A DNA stretch of 20,843 nt, from positions 1 through 20,843 of the forward strand of contig NW_017567025.1 in NCBI RefSeq assembly GCF_001661265.1, given 5' to 3'. Positions 1 through 8,692 of the stretch are shown here, in pieces; within the stretch, counting starts at the first letter, position 1; every line of letters begins with the position of its first letter. A program made the translations under genes and the position numbers. Origin of the DNA: Saitoella complicata NRRL Y-17804 (Eukaryota; Ascomycota; Saitoellomycetes; Saitoellales; Saitoellaceae). The notes under the pieces were generated by a model. The model did not search any database. It was given only the letters and a program-made list of their open reading frames with translations, and was not told the origin of the DNA.

Positions 1-137
1 CCCTAACCCTAACCCTAACCCTAACCCTAACCCTAACCCTAACCCTAACCCTAACCCTAACCCTAACCCTAACCCTAACCCTAACCCTAACCCTAACCCT
101 AACCCTAACCCTAACCCTAACCCTAACCCTAACCCTA

Positions 138-138
<1 letters not shown>
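1..138. repeat. Telomere, 23 x CCCTAA
   Basis: Twenty-three perfect tandem CCCTAA units run from the first base with no variant unit. CCCTAA at the left end of the + strand is the C-rich strand of a TTAGGG telomere, so this is the orientation of a true left chromosome end and not an interstitial tract. TTAGGG is the standard repeat of filamentous ascomycetes. The tract may be longer in the cell, because assemblies usually truncate it. Confidence 0.98.
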
Positions 139-173
<35 letters not shown>

Positions 174-174
174 T
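139..174. repeat. Subtelomeric GCAACA hexamer repeat (about 6 units)
   Basis: Five perfect GCAACA units and a sixth with one change (GCAACT) abut the last CCCTAA without a spacer base. The period equals that of the telomere, but the sequence is not a simple variant of it. It could be a relic of slipped replication at the junction or a protein-binding boundary repeat. Function is unknown. Confidence 0.9.
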
Positions 175-575
175 TGCCCACAAGTTAGGCCAGACTATGT
201 CTCACCAAGACCGCCAAAGCCGAGGGTGAGTAGGCTAGAACAGGTATGAGCCAGTACAGTAGTATTGGTAAAGAGCAACTAAGAGGGTGAACCTCATACA
301 CCCTTAAATATATGTATGATGCCTGGGCTAAGCCTATTACGAAATAGGGCGCCCACAGCGCAACAGCGCACAACATTTGACATTACGGCATTGACGCATC
401 AATCGCACCGCACCATGGGATTGTCACAGCTGGGGGGGCGGTACCCGTTTCGGACGCGTGAGATTGAGGCGTCATATTGGATTATCGTACATACATACCT
501 CTCAAGCTCGGCGACCTCCCTCTCACAGCTTTTGCTAATGGATACAGGACAGTATTTATGTAACGACATCCATTA
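175..575. other. Short subtelomeric spacer, no gene
   Basis: About 400 bp separate the hexamer repeats from the stop codon of the first gene. At its edge, bases 171-176 (AACTTG) and 181-186 (CAAGTT) form a perfect 6-bp stem around a 4-base loop. The two small reading frames here (a hydrophobic 63-codon frame on the minus strand and a 90-codon frame on the plus strand) have no recognisable motif and are probably chance. The 3' UTR of the gene at 576-3458 must end in this stretch. No transposon remnant, helicase fragment or further repeat is visible. Confidence 0.6.
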
Positions 576-3458
576 TCACTTGCCCTGATCTGACTTTTTC
601 CTTCCAAATCCACTCCACCGCCTCCCCTTCTTCTCAATCACGGCAGGCGTCAGCGCGAACTCCCGATAAAAGCTCGGGACAACACCTGACATTTTCTCTT
701 CCCACTCGGAATACAAAGCGTAGATATACACTGGCATCGCACGCCCATGAAACTGTATGAGTAACGCGATGTATTCAATCGGTATCATTGTCTTTCGCTC
801 CTTACTGTAGACCATACCCGTGCGAAGGACGTATGCGCAGTCCTGGACCTTGAAGCTGTGCGTTACGCCATAATTGTTCAACTCGGTCGCCAAGTCCCCG
901 TCGATCCGGATCTCCGGTACGTCGATCTGAAGGGTGTGGTAATCCCTGATCCTGATCTCCACATCTTTGCCTTCGCTAAATTGTAGAGTTCGCGTCGGAT
1001 GACGATCTTTGGTATCGATCTTGCGGAGGGTGATTCGAGTCAATATACGCCCAACCAAAGTGCGAGGATCGATACCCATGTTATACTCCCTGGCAAAATC
1101 GATACGCCTATCGGCGAGCGGAACAGGGACGGGTGGAATGGTGTGCTTCGGCTCGAGGGGAGGAAGGCAACGGGGCACGCCTCGCGGCAGCAGTTCAGTG
1201 GAGAACGGTGAGCTCGAGCTCGTACGCGTGTTGACTGCCGACATCGACGGCGGTGAGCTCTCGGGTGAAGGCTCATCAGGCTCTGGAGTGCACAGATCCG
1301 GATTGGTGACTTGGTACCCAAACGAACCGCGTCCCGGATGCTCCACACCTTGCTTGTAAAACTCCTCCGATGTTGGCGAGTAATACAGAGGCGAAGAGAA
1401 AGACGGGGAGTTCCCAGGCGACATCGAATTGGGAAGACTGAACTGCATCGCTGTCGCCGTCGATGGCGTAATCGGGTAACTCTGCGAAGATTTACTATAC
1501 GTCCCGGAAAGCGGCGACAACATCTCCGGGGACGCAAAGATCTCAGGCGAGCGCGGTGACAGCGACGGATCTCGTCCATATTGCTGATCATAAGTCTGGA
1601 GTTGAAGCGGAGACATCCCAGACGGGAACGCATGACTCGCCGAATACCCTCCTCCACCCTGCCGAAGACCATGGCCACCTCCTCCTCTGTCCTCCTCGCC
1701 GGGCACATTCATCCCCGTGAACTGCGGAGGGAAATACTCCTCTCCGGCTTCAGTAGAAGACGCATACCGCAACACCGAATCATAATTCGACGTTGTCGTT
1801 GGGGAAGGGCCCTCGACGGGGGATACCAGCCCCGTCGATACGTAGCCCAGATGGGACTGATCATCACCAGACACGACACTACCGGGACCAGGCGACCGAC
1901 TTTCCCTCACGGACATCAGAAAATCCGCGTCTTGTCCCTCCTCCCTCAACGTAGGTTGCGGAGAAGGGTTATGGACTGTCGTGCCCGGACTAGGGCTCCC
2001 GGGGCTGTGACTCTGGCTCGAGGTAAGGAACACGGAGAGGCCTTCGCTCGGGGGAGGGCCAGGCGAGGGTGTAAGTGAGGGCGGTAGGGTTCGCGGACTC
2101 GGAGTTCTCGCAGCCAAAAGCGCCGTATGCTTCGCGAACGACATCTCTGGTTGTGGAATGACACCCGGTGCCGGCGAAGGGGACGGGGAACTTTCCCCGA
2201 GCAGCTCTGACGCCACCAAACCCTCTTCTTCCTTCATCCTCAGCTTCAAAGCCTCATACTGCGCCTGCACCTCCCGTAACTCGCGTATCCTACTCTCAAT
2301 CGCTTCATCCGAGACATCCATTTCCATCTCACTCATCGCCGTTCCGACCTCGCTGACGGTCGGTGTAGAGCGTTGGACCATGATCCTCGGGTCCCGGGGG
2401 CCGAGGGTTGGGCGCGTGTAGGACGATTGATGGAGGGCGAAGCGTCCGGCTTGAGTTCCAGCCTCCATCGAGGGAGACAGTGGCAATGTCGGAGGAGAGA
2501 GGGAGGGTGACCGTCGTTGCCGTGCTTGTTGCTCAATCCTCTCCCTAACCGCACTCAACGGACTCATCTGTCTCAAATCCACCACACTCCCACTCCCACT
2601 GCCGATTCCAACCATCCTCAACCAACTCTCCGGCGGACTCCGCGGCGGACTCCTCGTCCCCTTAACAGACGCCCTCAGAAACGCATACTCCTCCGGCAAC
2701 ACCTCCATCAAACAAACATCATCATAGAATTGTACTTCTTCTTCATTCCCACTCGCATCATCGCACAATCGGACGATAGAAGCCCATGCGTAGATCGCGC
2801 CGCCGCCTCGTGCGGCGGGGTGGGAGTGGCCTCCCGTTCGTGCCGTGGAGGCTGGGTAGGCCGTCAACTGCATCCAAAGCGCTACATGTTCCTTGTGGTC
2901 GTCGACCGAGGACAGGGAGGAAGTGACTGGATCCCCAGGCATCGCACTCCTCGCAACAAACTCCGCCTCGGTAACAACCCACCTAACCTCCTTCCTCCTC
3001 TCCACATCCTCACACACCGTCTCAAACAGATACCACACCTCCCTATCCTCCGCCAAATAATTCGTCGTCCTCAACACGCCCTCTTCTTCGGGTGTACTAT
3101 CCGTGCTATGCGGTTTGGGACGGAGTAAATATATCGAACCATCTGAAAAAAGAAAAATTCGACAGGGGCCCGAGGGGTGAGAGGGGGGGTATGTGTGCGT
3201 GTGGATTACGATTTTGCCGATGAGGTCGAGAGGGTTTGTGCCTTGTTTTTTGCGTGGGTCGTAAGGGATGCGGGGGTAGGATGATGAACGGTGTTGAGGC
3301 AGGATCGAGGGTCGTGGAGAACTCATACTCGACCTCGAAGCCGCAGCTGGGATCGAGGAGCGTGGGTGAGCAGCGAGGGGAGAGGAGTGCGAACGTTCAG
3401 AGATGAGTCGACGTTCGTTGGAGACGGGTAACATGAGGGCAACTTCTTGCGTGATCAC
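576..3458 (-). CDS. Ser/Pro-rich protein of unknown function with two related end domains
   Basis: I do not recognise this 960-residue protein. Residues 1-75 are basic and Ser/Pro-rich. A folded-looking region follows at about 75-262. Residues 263-770 are low complexity with some 30 Ser-Pro dipeptides (possible proline-directed kinase sites), a likely coiled coil at about 380-418 (SDEAIESRIRELREVQAQ and on) and a Gly-rich patch near 592-604. A second folded region occupies about 796-937, and the tail is basic (KKGRRWSGFGRKK). The two folded regions share ordered anchors: LIGKI (79) and LVGRI (801), RIFLFSDG (100) and RTLQFSEG (823), EHVALWMQL (190) and EYIALLIQF (895), AIYAWAS (221) and YIYALYS (911). 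This suggests an old internal duplication. The frame is open throughout, so no intron is needed. Met1 is used, but Met9 or Met45 could also serve. It is divergent from the KH gene. No signal peptide or membrane segment is seen, so a cytosolic or nuclear scaffold is possible, but that is a guess. Confidence 0.82.
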   Translation of the reverse strand: MITQEVALMLPVSNERRLISERSHSSPLAAHPRSSIPAAASRSSMSSPRPSILPQHRSSSYPRIPYDPRKKQGTNPLDLIGKIVIHTHTYPPSHPSGPCRIFLFSDGSIYLLRPKPHSTDSTPEEEGVLRTTNYLAEDREVWYLFETVCEDVERRKEVRWVVTEAEFVARSAMPGDPVTSSLSSVDDHKEHVALWMQLTAYPASTARTGGHSHPAARGGGAIYAWASIVRLCDDASGNEEEVQFYDDVCLMEVLPEEYAFLRASVKGTRSPPRSPPESWLRMVGIGSGSGSVVDLRQMSPLSAVRERIEQQARQRRSPSLSPPTLPLSPSMEAGTQAGRFALHQSSYTRPTLGPRDPRIMVQRSTPTVSEVGTAMSEMEMDVSDEAIESRIRELREVQAQYEALKLRMKEEEGLVASELLGESSPSPSPAPGVIPQPEMSFAKHTALLAARTPSPRTLPPSLTPSPGPPPSEGLSVFLTSSQSHSPGSPSPGTTVHNPSPQPTLREEGQDADFLMSVRESRSPGPGSVVSGDDQSHLGYVSTGLVSPVEGPSPTTTSNYDSVLRYASSTEAGEEYFPPQFTGMNVPGEEDRGGGGHGLRQGGGGYSASHAFPSGMSPLQLQTYDQQYGRDPSLSPRSPEIFASPEMLSPLSGTYSKSSQSYPITPSTATAMQFSLPNSMSPGNSPSFSSPLYYSPTSEEFYKQGVEHPGRGSFGYQVTNPDLCTPEPDEPSPESSPPSMSAVNTRTSSSSPFSTELLPRGVPRCLPPLEPKHTIPPVPVPLADRRIDFAREYNMGIDPRTLVGRILTRITLRKIDTKDRHPTRTLQFSEGKDVEIRIRDYHTLQIDVPEIRIDGDLATELNNYGVTHSFKVQDCAYVLRTGMVYSKERKTMIPIEYIALLIQFHGRAMPVYIYALYSEWEEKMSGVVPSFYREFALTPAVIEKKGRRWSGFGRKKSDQGK

Positions 3459-3784
3459 TGATCAGATAGGGATCGATAACCGGAGGGCGGTCTGCGTGCG
3501 GTGCGGGAGTGTTCCGCTCGCGGTCGGACCGGGATGGATTCCCACGATCAACGTTCCCCGCAGGCACAACCCAGGCACCACCCACGACCCACCCTAGACT
3601 ATTCTCAACTCCCCCTCCCTATCATTCTCCACTCATCCCCCCTCCCCCCCCCCCCTCCATTACCAATCGGTATGCACAACTCACTTTCTTCCCCCCTCAT
3701 CCTCGCTTTCGTTCTCTCTCTTCCGCCTTCACAAAACACAGTTCTCACACCTCCCCTCTTCTCAATAGTCGCTTGAACCGAATC
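3459..3784. promoter_or_regulatory. Shared divergent promoter region, pyrimidine-rich on the KH side
   Basis: This 326-bp gap lies between two divergent genes and must hold both promoters. The right two thirds are strongly C/T-rich on the + strand, including an uninterrupted run of 12 C at 3644-3655, a layout common in ascomycete core promoters and leaders. No clear TATA box was seen for either gene. Confidence 0.55.
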
Positions 3785-5017
3785 ATGTCCCCCGACACCG
3801 CCTCCACCAAACGTCCCCACCCCGACTCCGATACAACCTCCTCTCCAACCTCAAAACGCCCCACTATCGACGAGTCCAACTTCATCGACATCCGCGCCCT
3901 CGTAACCAAAAAAGAAGCCGCGACAATTATCGGAAAAGGCGGCGAAAACGTCTCCTCACTCCGCGAACAGGGCGGCGCGCGCGTCTCGTTGAGCGAGAAT
4001 TTGAGGGGTAGTGTTGAGCGCATCGTAACCGTCTCCGGAACGCCCGAGACCGTCGCAAAGGTCTGTCCCCCCTCCACCCCTCCCACATCATCCTCATCCA
4101 TGGAATAGACGTTCGGCCTAATCATCCGCATCTTGACCGGAGAACCCCAAGAACCAAGCACCTCAACCTCAAAAACCTACGCCCTCCGCCTCCTAATTCC
4201 CCACTCCCTCCTCGGCCACCTCATCGGCCCCTCCGGCACCACAATCCGCCAAATCCAATCCCTCTCCAACGCGCGCCTCAACGCATCCGAAGGTCTCCTC
4301 CCACTCTCCACGGAACGCGCGCTCGTGGTCGTCGGCGTCGCGGATGCGGTGCATATTGCGTTGTGGCATGTTTGTGTCAAGATGAGGGAAAAGTTGGAGA
4401 AGAGTCCCGGAGGCGGGGAGGGGCTTTTGGCGGGCGTTGTGGGTTATAATCCTGTGCCGGTGGTTGGGGTTTATGCGCATCCGGGGAGGATTGGGAAGAA
4501 AGCGATTATGGAGGGGATGGTTGTGGGGAGCGTGCCGTATGGGATGCAAGCTGTTGGTGCTGTTGGTGCTGTTGGTTTGGGTCAGGTTGGGTGTGCTGGT
4601 GCTGGAGCTGGAGTCGGGTATGCCGCCGCTGCTACCACCGTTCCCTCCGACCCACAAGCTGCCGCAGCCTACGCAACTCCCACCCCAGCTGGCCCCTACG
4701 TCGGCCCAACCCAACCTTCCTCAGCAACCCCCAACCCCGCCTCCACCGCCGGCACCGCCACCGGAGGAATCCCAATCCCCGGCCAACCCCTCACCCAAAA
4801 CATCTACATCCCCAACGACATGGTCGGCGCCATAATCGGCAAAGGCGGCGCAAAAATCAACGAAATACGCCAAATGTCCGGTTCCCATATCAAGATTAAC
4901 GAGCCTGCTGATAATAGCGCCGAGAGGTTGGTTACCATCACGGGGACGCCGGAGGCCAATCAGATGGCGTTGTATATGTTGTATTCGAGGTTGGAGCAGG
5001 AGAAGCATAGGGTTTAG
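3785..5017 (+). CDS. rnc1: Three-KH-domain RNA-binding protein (PCBP / Rnc1 / Pbp2 type)
   Basis: Join 3785-4060 and 4109-5017; the product is 394 residues. KH1 spans about 34-103 with the RNA-gripping loop GKGG at 50-53. KH2 spans about 116-190 with a variant loop GPSG at 132-135. KH3 spans about 320-392 with GKGG at 336-339. Residues 191-319 form an Ala/Gly/Pro linker containing a triple Ala-Val-Gly repeat. Three KH domains, the size (S. pombe Rnc1 is close to 400 residues) and the KH2-linker-KH3 layout match the fungal poly(C)-binding-like group, whose members bind mRNA and influence its stability and localisation. Exon 1 has a basic, Ser/Thr-rich N-terminus (TSKRP). Splicing repairs KH1, joining ETVAK to TFGLIIRILTG. 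The ATG at 3785 follows a CT-rich leader. The family call is firm; orthology to Rnc1 rather than Hek2 is an inference. Confidence 0.93.
4061..4108 (+). other. Intron, 48 nt, phase 0, in the KH-protein gene
   Basis: It starts GTCTGT and ends TAG, with a CTCAT branch-site candidate at 4093-4097, about 11 nt before the acceptor. Unspliced, the frame stops at 4106-4108. Spliced, it restores the final helix of KH1 without changing frame. The 5' site is weak compared with GTAAGT. Confidence 0.87.
4550..4576 (+). repeat. Coding 9-bp triplicate (GCTGTTGGT x 3)
   Basis: Three identical 9-mers encode Ala-Val-Gly three times in the linker between KH2 and KH3. Further Ala/Gly-rich codons follow. It is a small in-frame repeat that could vary in length between strains. 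Confidence 0.85.
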
Positions 5018-5977
5018 GTGGGGGGGGGGGGGGGGAGAGTGGGGATGTTTACGGATTCGAGTGCAATTGGAAAAGTCACTCTCATGCTGGATGCTATACC
5101 TAGGCTTAAGACTCCGTTCACTGTGTAGGTTGTCAGTGTCAAACCTGCCTTGCTTAAGGAAAGCCGTCAGAGGTACGTGCCTGCACCGCGGGTTGGGCGG
5201 CGGGTACCTCTCCGCCGTGTCCGCGCGTGTATGCCGTATGACCGCACGCCAGAAGTTAAGTGGGTAAACAAAAACAGAATTTCACGTTGTTGCATGGACA
5301 GTCGCAGCCTTTTCGAGTGATGCTATCCCTCGCTAATGAAATAGCTGTCAGAATCACGGTTTTCTATGATCAAGCGGGATGCAGGTGCTTTTGGCAGCTT
5401 GTCGAGCGCGTACCTCTCAAAAAGACAAAAATAAGCAGATACACCACGACGATGTGATTGGCAAGTTAGACAGAATATAATAGAGAGCCTGTTCAAATAG
5501 ACTGGATGGTGGTACTTCACTTTACAACTCGGATCGACTAGGCGTCCTCTGAAGGAATATGGGAAACGTATTCATGTTCGTTATTCTTGTCAAGATAACC
5601 CTACTCTCTCTTTCACAGCTGCACTGCATTCCTATGCTGAAGCTGAGCTCAGTCGGCACTCTGCGCTCGTCGGGCCAGGGCTCGGCCGGCTCTGCTATAA
5701 AAGTGCAAATCTAGATCGTTCTATACTGCTATGGGTACCGCGTAGTACCTCTTCGATTTGCACAAACTCCCGCAGAACCGTTGAAAACGTACAACCCCAC
5801 CCACCGCATTGCTCATTTCGTCTCCTCTCGGCGTACAAAACCACAAAGTTCAGAACATGCCAAAATAACGCCATTCCTCCCATCCCAAACAAATAAATGC
5901 ATAAAATGTCCTTTTTCGTCCTTTCGTTCGTTATTGCAAGCTGTTATGGGGATTTCAAGGACCATCGAAAGCGCGAT
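5018..5977. other. Gene-free convergent region (960 bp)
   Basis: This lies between the stop codons of two converging genes, so it should contain both 3' UTRs. It holds a run of 16 G at 5020-5035, two bases after the KH stop codon; a perfect 8-bp inverted repeat (AGAGGTAC 5169-5176 with 5204-5211, 27-base loop); and a TATAAAA at 5696-5702 on the + strand with no convincing gene after it. I found no tRNA, 5S or spliceosomal RNA signature and no transposon features. All reading frames here are under 100 codons without motifs. An unannotated non-coding RNA is possible but not shown. Confidence 0.55.
5020..5035 (+). repeat. Homopolymer G16 tract
   Basis: Sixteen consecutive G lie just after the TAG stop of the KH-protein gene. 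In the transcript this could form a G-quadruplex or base-pair with C-rich sequence. The exact length of such a run is often uncertain in assemblies. Confidence 0.85.
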
Positions 5978-8692
5978 TCACGATGACTGGTTCACAGCAC
6001 CCTCAACACCTTGCCACTTTTGTACCATACTCCGCAATCCATCGAGTTTGCACGGTTTCGTGAGGTAATCATCCACCCCACACCCAAACGCATGCTCAAC
6101 CTGTTCCTTCCTCGCATTCCCACTCAACGCAACAATCGGAACGCGTTTCCGTGCGTTCTTCTTCTCCCATTCCCTAATCGCCACAGTCGCCTGCCGTCCA
6201 TCCAGAACCGGCATTTCCATATCCATGATCACGAAATCAAACGGCTTGACGTTGGCGTCGAGGGTAGTGTACGCCTCCACAGCCTTCAGCCCATTATCGA
6301 CGATCGTGTACTCAAGTTCGAGCTGCGTCATATACTTTGCCATAATCTTCTGATTAATGGCGTTATCCTCCGCAATCAACACACGCCCAAACCTCCCCAA
6401 ACTCTTCTCATGCAACGTCGCCATCGGAACATGCAATCTTCCATAATCCTGAACCTCACACGCACTCGGCCGCGTAAGCCTCACCGTAAACTCGAACGAG
6501 GTACCGACATCTTTGGAAGAGCGAACGGTGATCTCCCCGCCGAGGAGTTTGACGAGTTCGTAGCAGATGTTGAGACCGAGTCCACTTCCACCATACGTCG
6601 CCGAGATCTTCTTACTCGTTTGCGAAAAACGCTTAAACAACCACTTTTGCTCATCATCCGTCATACCCAATCCCGTATCCTCCACGCTCGCCCTCAACAC
6701 CAAAATCTCCACCCCCTCATTCCCTTTACAGTTCGCCTTCGCCTCCTCATTCGGATGAACATGCTGGTGTTGCCCATCCATGATCCCCACCCCACCCATC
6801 TTCGCCTCGAGATTCGCACTCCGACTCGCTTCCTCATCCACGGCATACCTCGCCACGATCCTCTTCCCCCTCGGCGTAAACTTGATCGCGTTACTCAACA
6901 GATTGATAAACACCTGTCTCAACCTCGTCGAATCGCCCTTGACCAACCCAACGCCCGCCCCTTGTCCAGGTCCGGATCCGAATCCAGAGCCGCCCTCAAT
7001 CCTCACGTCCAGTTTCTTCTCGATGATGTTTGCCCGTAGCATGTCGACAGACTGCCCCACCACGCTCTCAACCTCAAATACCTCACTATCGAGCTCCACC
7101 TTCCCGGCATCGAGTCTCGAAAGATCAAGGACATTATTGGTAATAAGCGCCTGGTGATTCACACACTCCCTAATACTCGTCAAAAAGCCCGTACACTCTT
7201 TCACCAACCTCTCCAACCACTCACCCCATCCCTCGCCCTCCTCTTGCGTCTGTTTCGCTTTCGCTTCCGCTTTCGCTTTGATCGTCAGCGTCTCGAGGTG
7301 CTCCGCCAAAAAACCCGTATTCGCAGCAATCCCATGCAACGGATTCCTAATCTCATGACACACATAATCGATAAACTCCCCCAACTTCATCTTATGCCAC
7401 TCCGCCTCCCGTGCCCGAATCAACCCCTGCTCCGCATCAACCATCGCCTGTAATCGTTCTTTTTCCATCGCCCTCTCCTCCGTAACGTCCCGAAACTCCA
7501 ACACCGCTCCAATACTCCTACCATCCCTACCTTCGAGCGGGGAATTTGACCATACCGAGGGGAAGAAAGAGCCATCGTGTCGGACGAATAGGGTAGAGCC
7601 TTTTTGGGGGAGGAGACGGACTTGGGAGCCGTCGACGGGACAGTCTTCCATTGGGTATGCGCGGCCGTCGGGGTGTTTGTAGTGGATTGAGTAGTGGAGG
7701 GGTTTATCCTTGATATCCTCGAACGCGTATCCGGTTATCCGGGATGCGGCTGGGTTGATATAGGTCGGGTACCCCTTCGCATCCTTCAATATCAGACCCG
7801 ACGGAGAATTGTCCGTGATCGTCTTGATCAACATGGTCTGATGCCTCAAATCGTCCGATTTGATGTGTCCGTGGGGGATGTCGCGCATCAATATCGTGCG
7901 TGGGGTTTCCAGTATTTCGGCGACTTGACGGCGTTGGACGGGGTTGAAGAGGGCGCCGGTAGCGGTAAGGGCTTCGCCGGTTGGGGAGCGGATGAGGTGG
8001 AGTTGGTCGACGAGGGTGATGAATGTGGTGTTATCTGCGCAGCGGAAACGGTACTCTTCGCACCAGAATACGCCGTGGCCTTTCATGAATCGTTGAACGC
8101 TTTCCCAGACACGGTCGACGTCGTCTGTATGAATCCGATCCCTCCACCACTCCGGTGTCGTTTCTCCCTCCCCCGCAAACTCGTAACCCGTCAAAAACTG
8201 CATTTTCGCATCCCATGTGACAGTGCTGTTGATGATATCCCACCTCCGCAATACATCATTCACATTATCCCTCAACCACGCGTGCGCCATGGCCATATCA
8301 CCCATCCGATTCGCCCACTCCTCTCTCTCCGCCAACTTTCTTCTCCCAACGACCCGATAGCCATCGCCGCCATGAACCCTCACGCGCCAACTAATCGAAA
8401 CATTCGGATCACCACCCCTGATCATATCCGTCTCGATCCGAATCGTGCCACGGCGCCGAGCGAGTTCGGAGAGTTGGGCGGCGAAGGATTCGCCGTCGCT
8501 GAGGAGGTCGCAGATGCGGAGGTTGAGGAGGTTGCGGCGGGTGGGGGCGCGGAAGGCGGAGAGGGCGTTGTCGTTTGCTGCGATTATTCGGAGGGAGGAG
8601 TCGAGGGCGATCAGGATGTCGTCTGTGGGGAAGGAGAAATCGAAGTCGATGGGTTGCGTTATTGAATGGTCTGCATGGTGACCGATACACAT
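5978..8692 (-). CDS. Hybrid histidine kinase with PAS sensors and a receiver domain
   Basis: A 904-residue two-component kinase in one exon. An N-terminal PAS-like region lies at about 20-115, a second (PAS_3-like, with HTDDVDRVW near 188) at about 150-250, and a third at about 288-405 ending in the PAC-type motif RDVTEE. The HisKA box has the phosphorylated His at 446 (CHEIRNPLHG). The ATPase shows the N box with Asn601 (NLLSNAIKFT), DTGLGM at 672-677 and GGSGLGL at 701-707. The receiver at about 770-893 has acidic E775/D776, phospho-acceptor Asp824 (IMDMEMP), Ser857 and Lys879, so all catalytic positions are present. It has no membrane segment and is predicted to be cytosolic, passing phosphate through an Ypd1-type carrier to SSK1/SKN7-type regulators. 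PAS domains often sense light, redox or small ligands, but the ligand cannot be read here. I do not assign one of the fungal HK groups. It shares a 188-bp promoter gap with the FAD oxidoreductase at 8881. Confidence 0.95.
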   Translation of the reverse strand: MCIGHHADHSITQPIDFDFSFPTDDILIALDSSLRIIAANDNALSAFRAPTRRNLLNLRICDLLSDGESFAAQLSELARRRGTIRIETDMIRGGDPNVSISWRVRVHGGDGYRVVGRRKLAEREEWANRMGDMAMAHAWLRDNVNDVLRRWDIINSTVTWDAKMQFLTGYEFAGEGETTPEWWRDRIHTDDVDRVWESVQRFMKGHGVFWCEEYRFRCADNTTFITLVDQLHLIRSPTGEALTATGALFNPVQRRQVAEILETPRTILMRDIPHGHIKSDDLRHQTMLIKTITDNSPSGLILKDAKGYPTYINPAASRITGYAFEDIKDKPLHYSIHYKHPDGRAYPMEDCPVDGSQVRLLPQKGSTLFVRHDGSFFPSVWSNSPLEGRDGRSIGAVLEFRDVTEERAMEKERLQAMVDAEQGLIRAREAEWHKMKLGEFIDYVCHEIRNPLHGIAANTGFLAEHLETLTIKAKAEAKAKQTQEEGEGWGEWLERLVKECTGFLTSIRECVNHQALITNNVLDLSRLDAGKVELDSEVFEVESVVGQSVDMLRANIIEKKLDVRIEGGSGFGSGPGQGAGVGLVKGDSTRLRQVFINLLSNAIKFTPRGKRIVARYAVDEEASRSANLEAKMGGVGIMDGQHQHVHPNEEAKANCKGNEGVEILVLRASVEDTGLGMTDDEQKWLFKRFSQTSKKISATYGGSGLGLNICYELVKLLGGEITVRSSKDVGTSFEFTVRLTRPSACEVQDYGRLHVPMATLHEKSLGRFGRVLIAEDNAINQKIMAKYMTQLELEYTIVDNGLKAVEAYTTLDANVKPFDFVIMDMEMPVLDGRQATVAIREWEKKNARKRVPIVALSGNARKEQVEHAFGCGVDDYLTKPCKLDGLRSMVQKWQGVEGAVNQSS

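Noticed and set aside
185-376. 63-codon hydrophobic reading frame on the minus strand beside the telomere
   Set aside because: No motif, no promoter, odd composition and chance length; the hydrophobic look comes from T/A-rich triplets.
316-588. 90-codon plus-strand frame between the telomere and the first gene
   Set aside because: It overlaps the 3' end of the gene at 576-3458 and has no recognisable domain.
5696-6068. TATAAAA followed by a 95-codon plus-strand frame starting at 5781
   Set aside because: The frame runs into the antisense of the receiver-domain end of the kinase gene and has no motif; the TATA-like site is probably chance in a 3' UTR.
6011-8665. Long plus-strand frames (up to 342 codons) opposite the histidine kinase
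   Set aside because: They are antisense shadows. The minus-strand frame carries every kinase and receiver motif in order.
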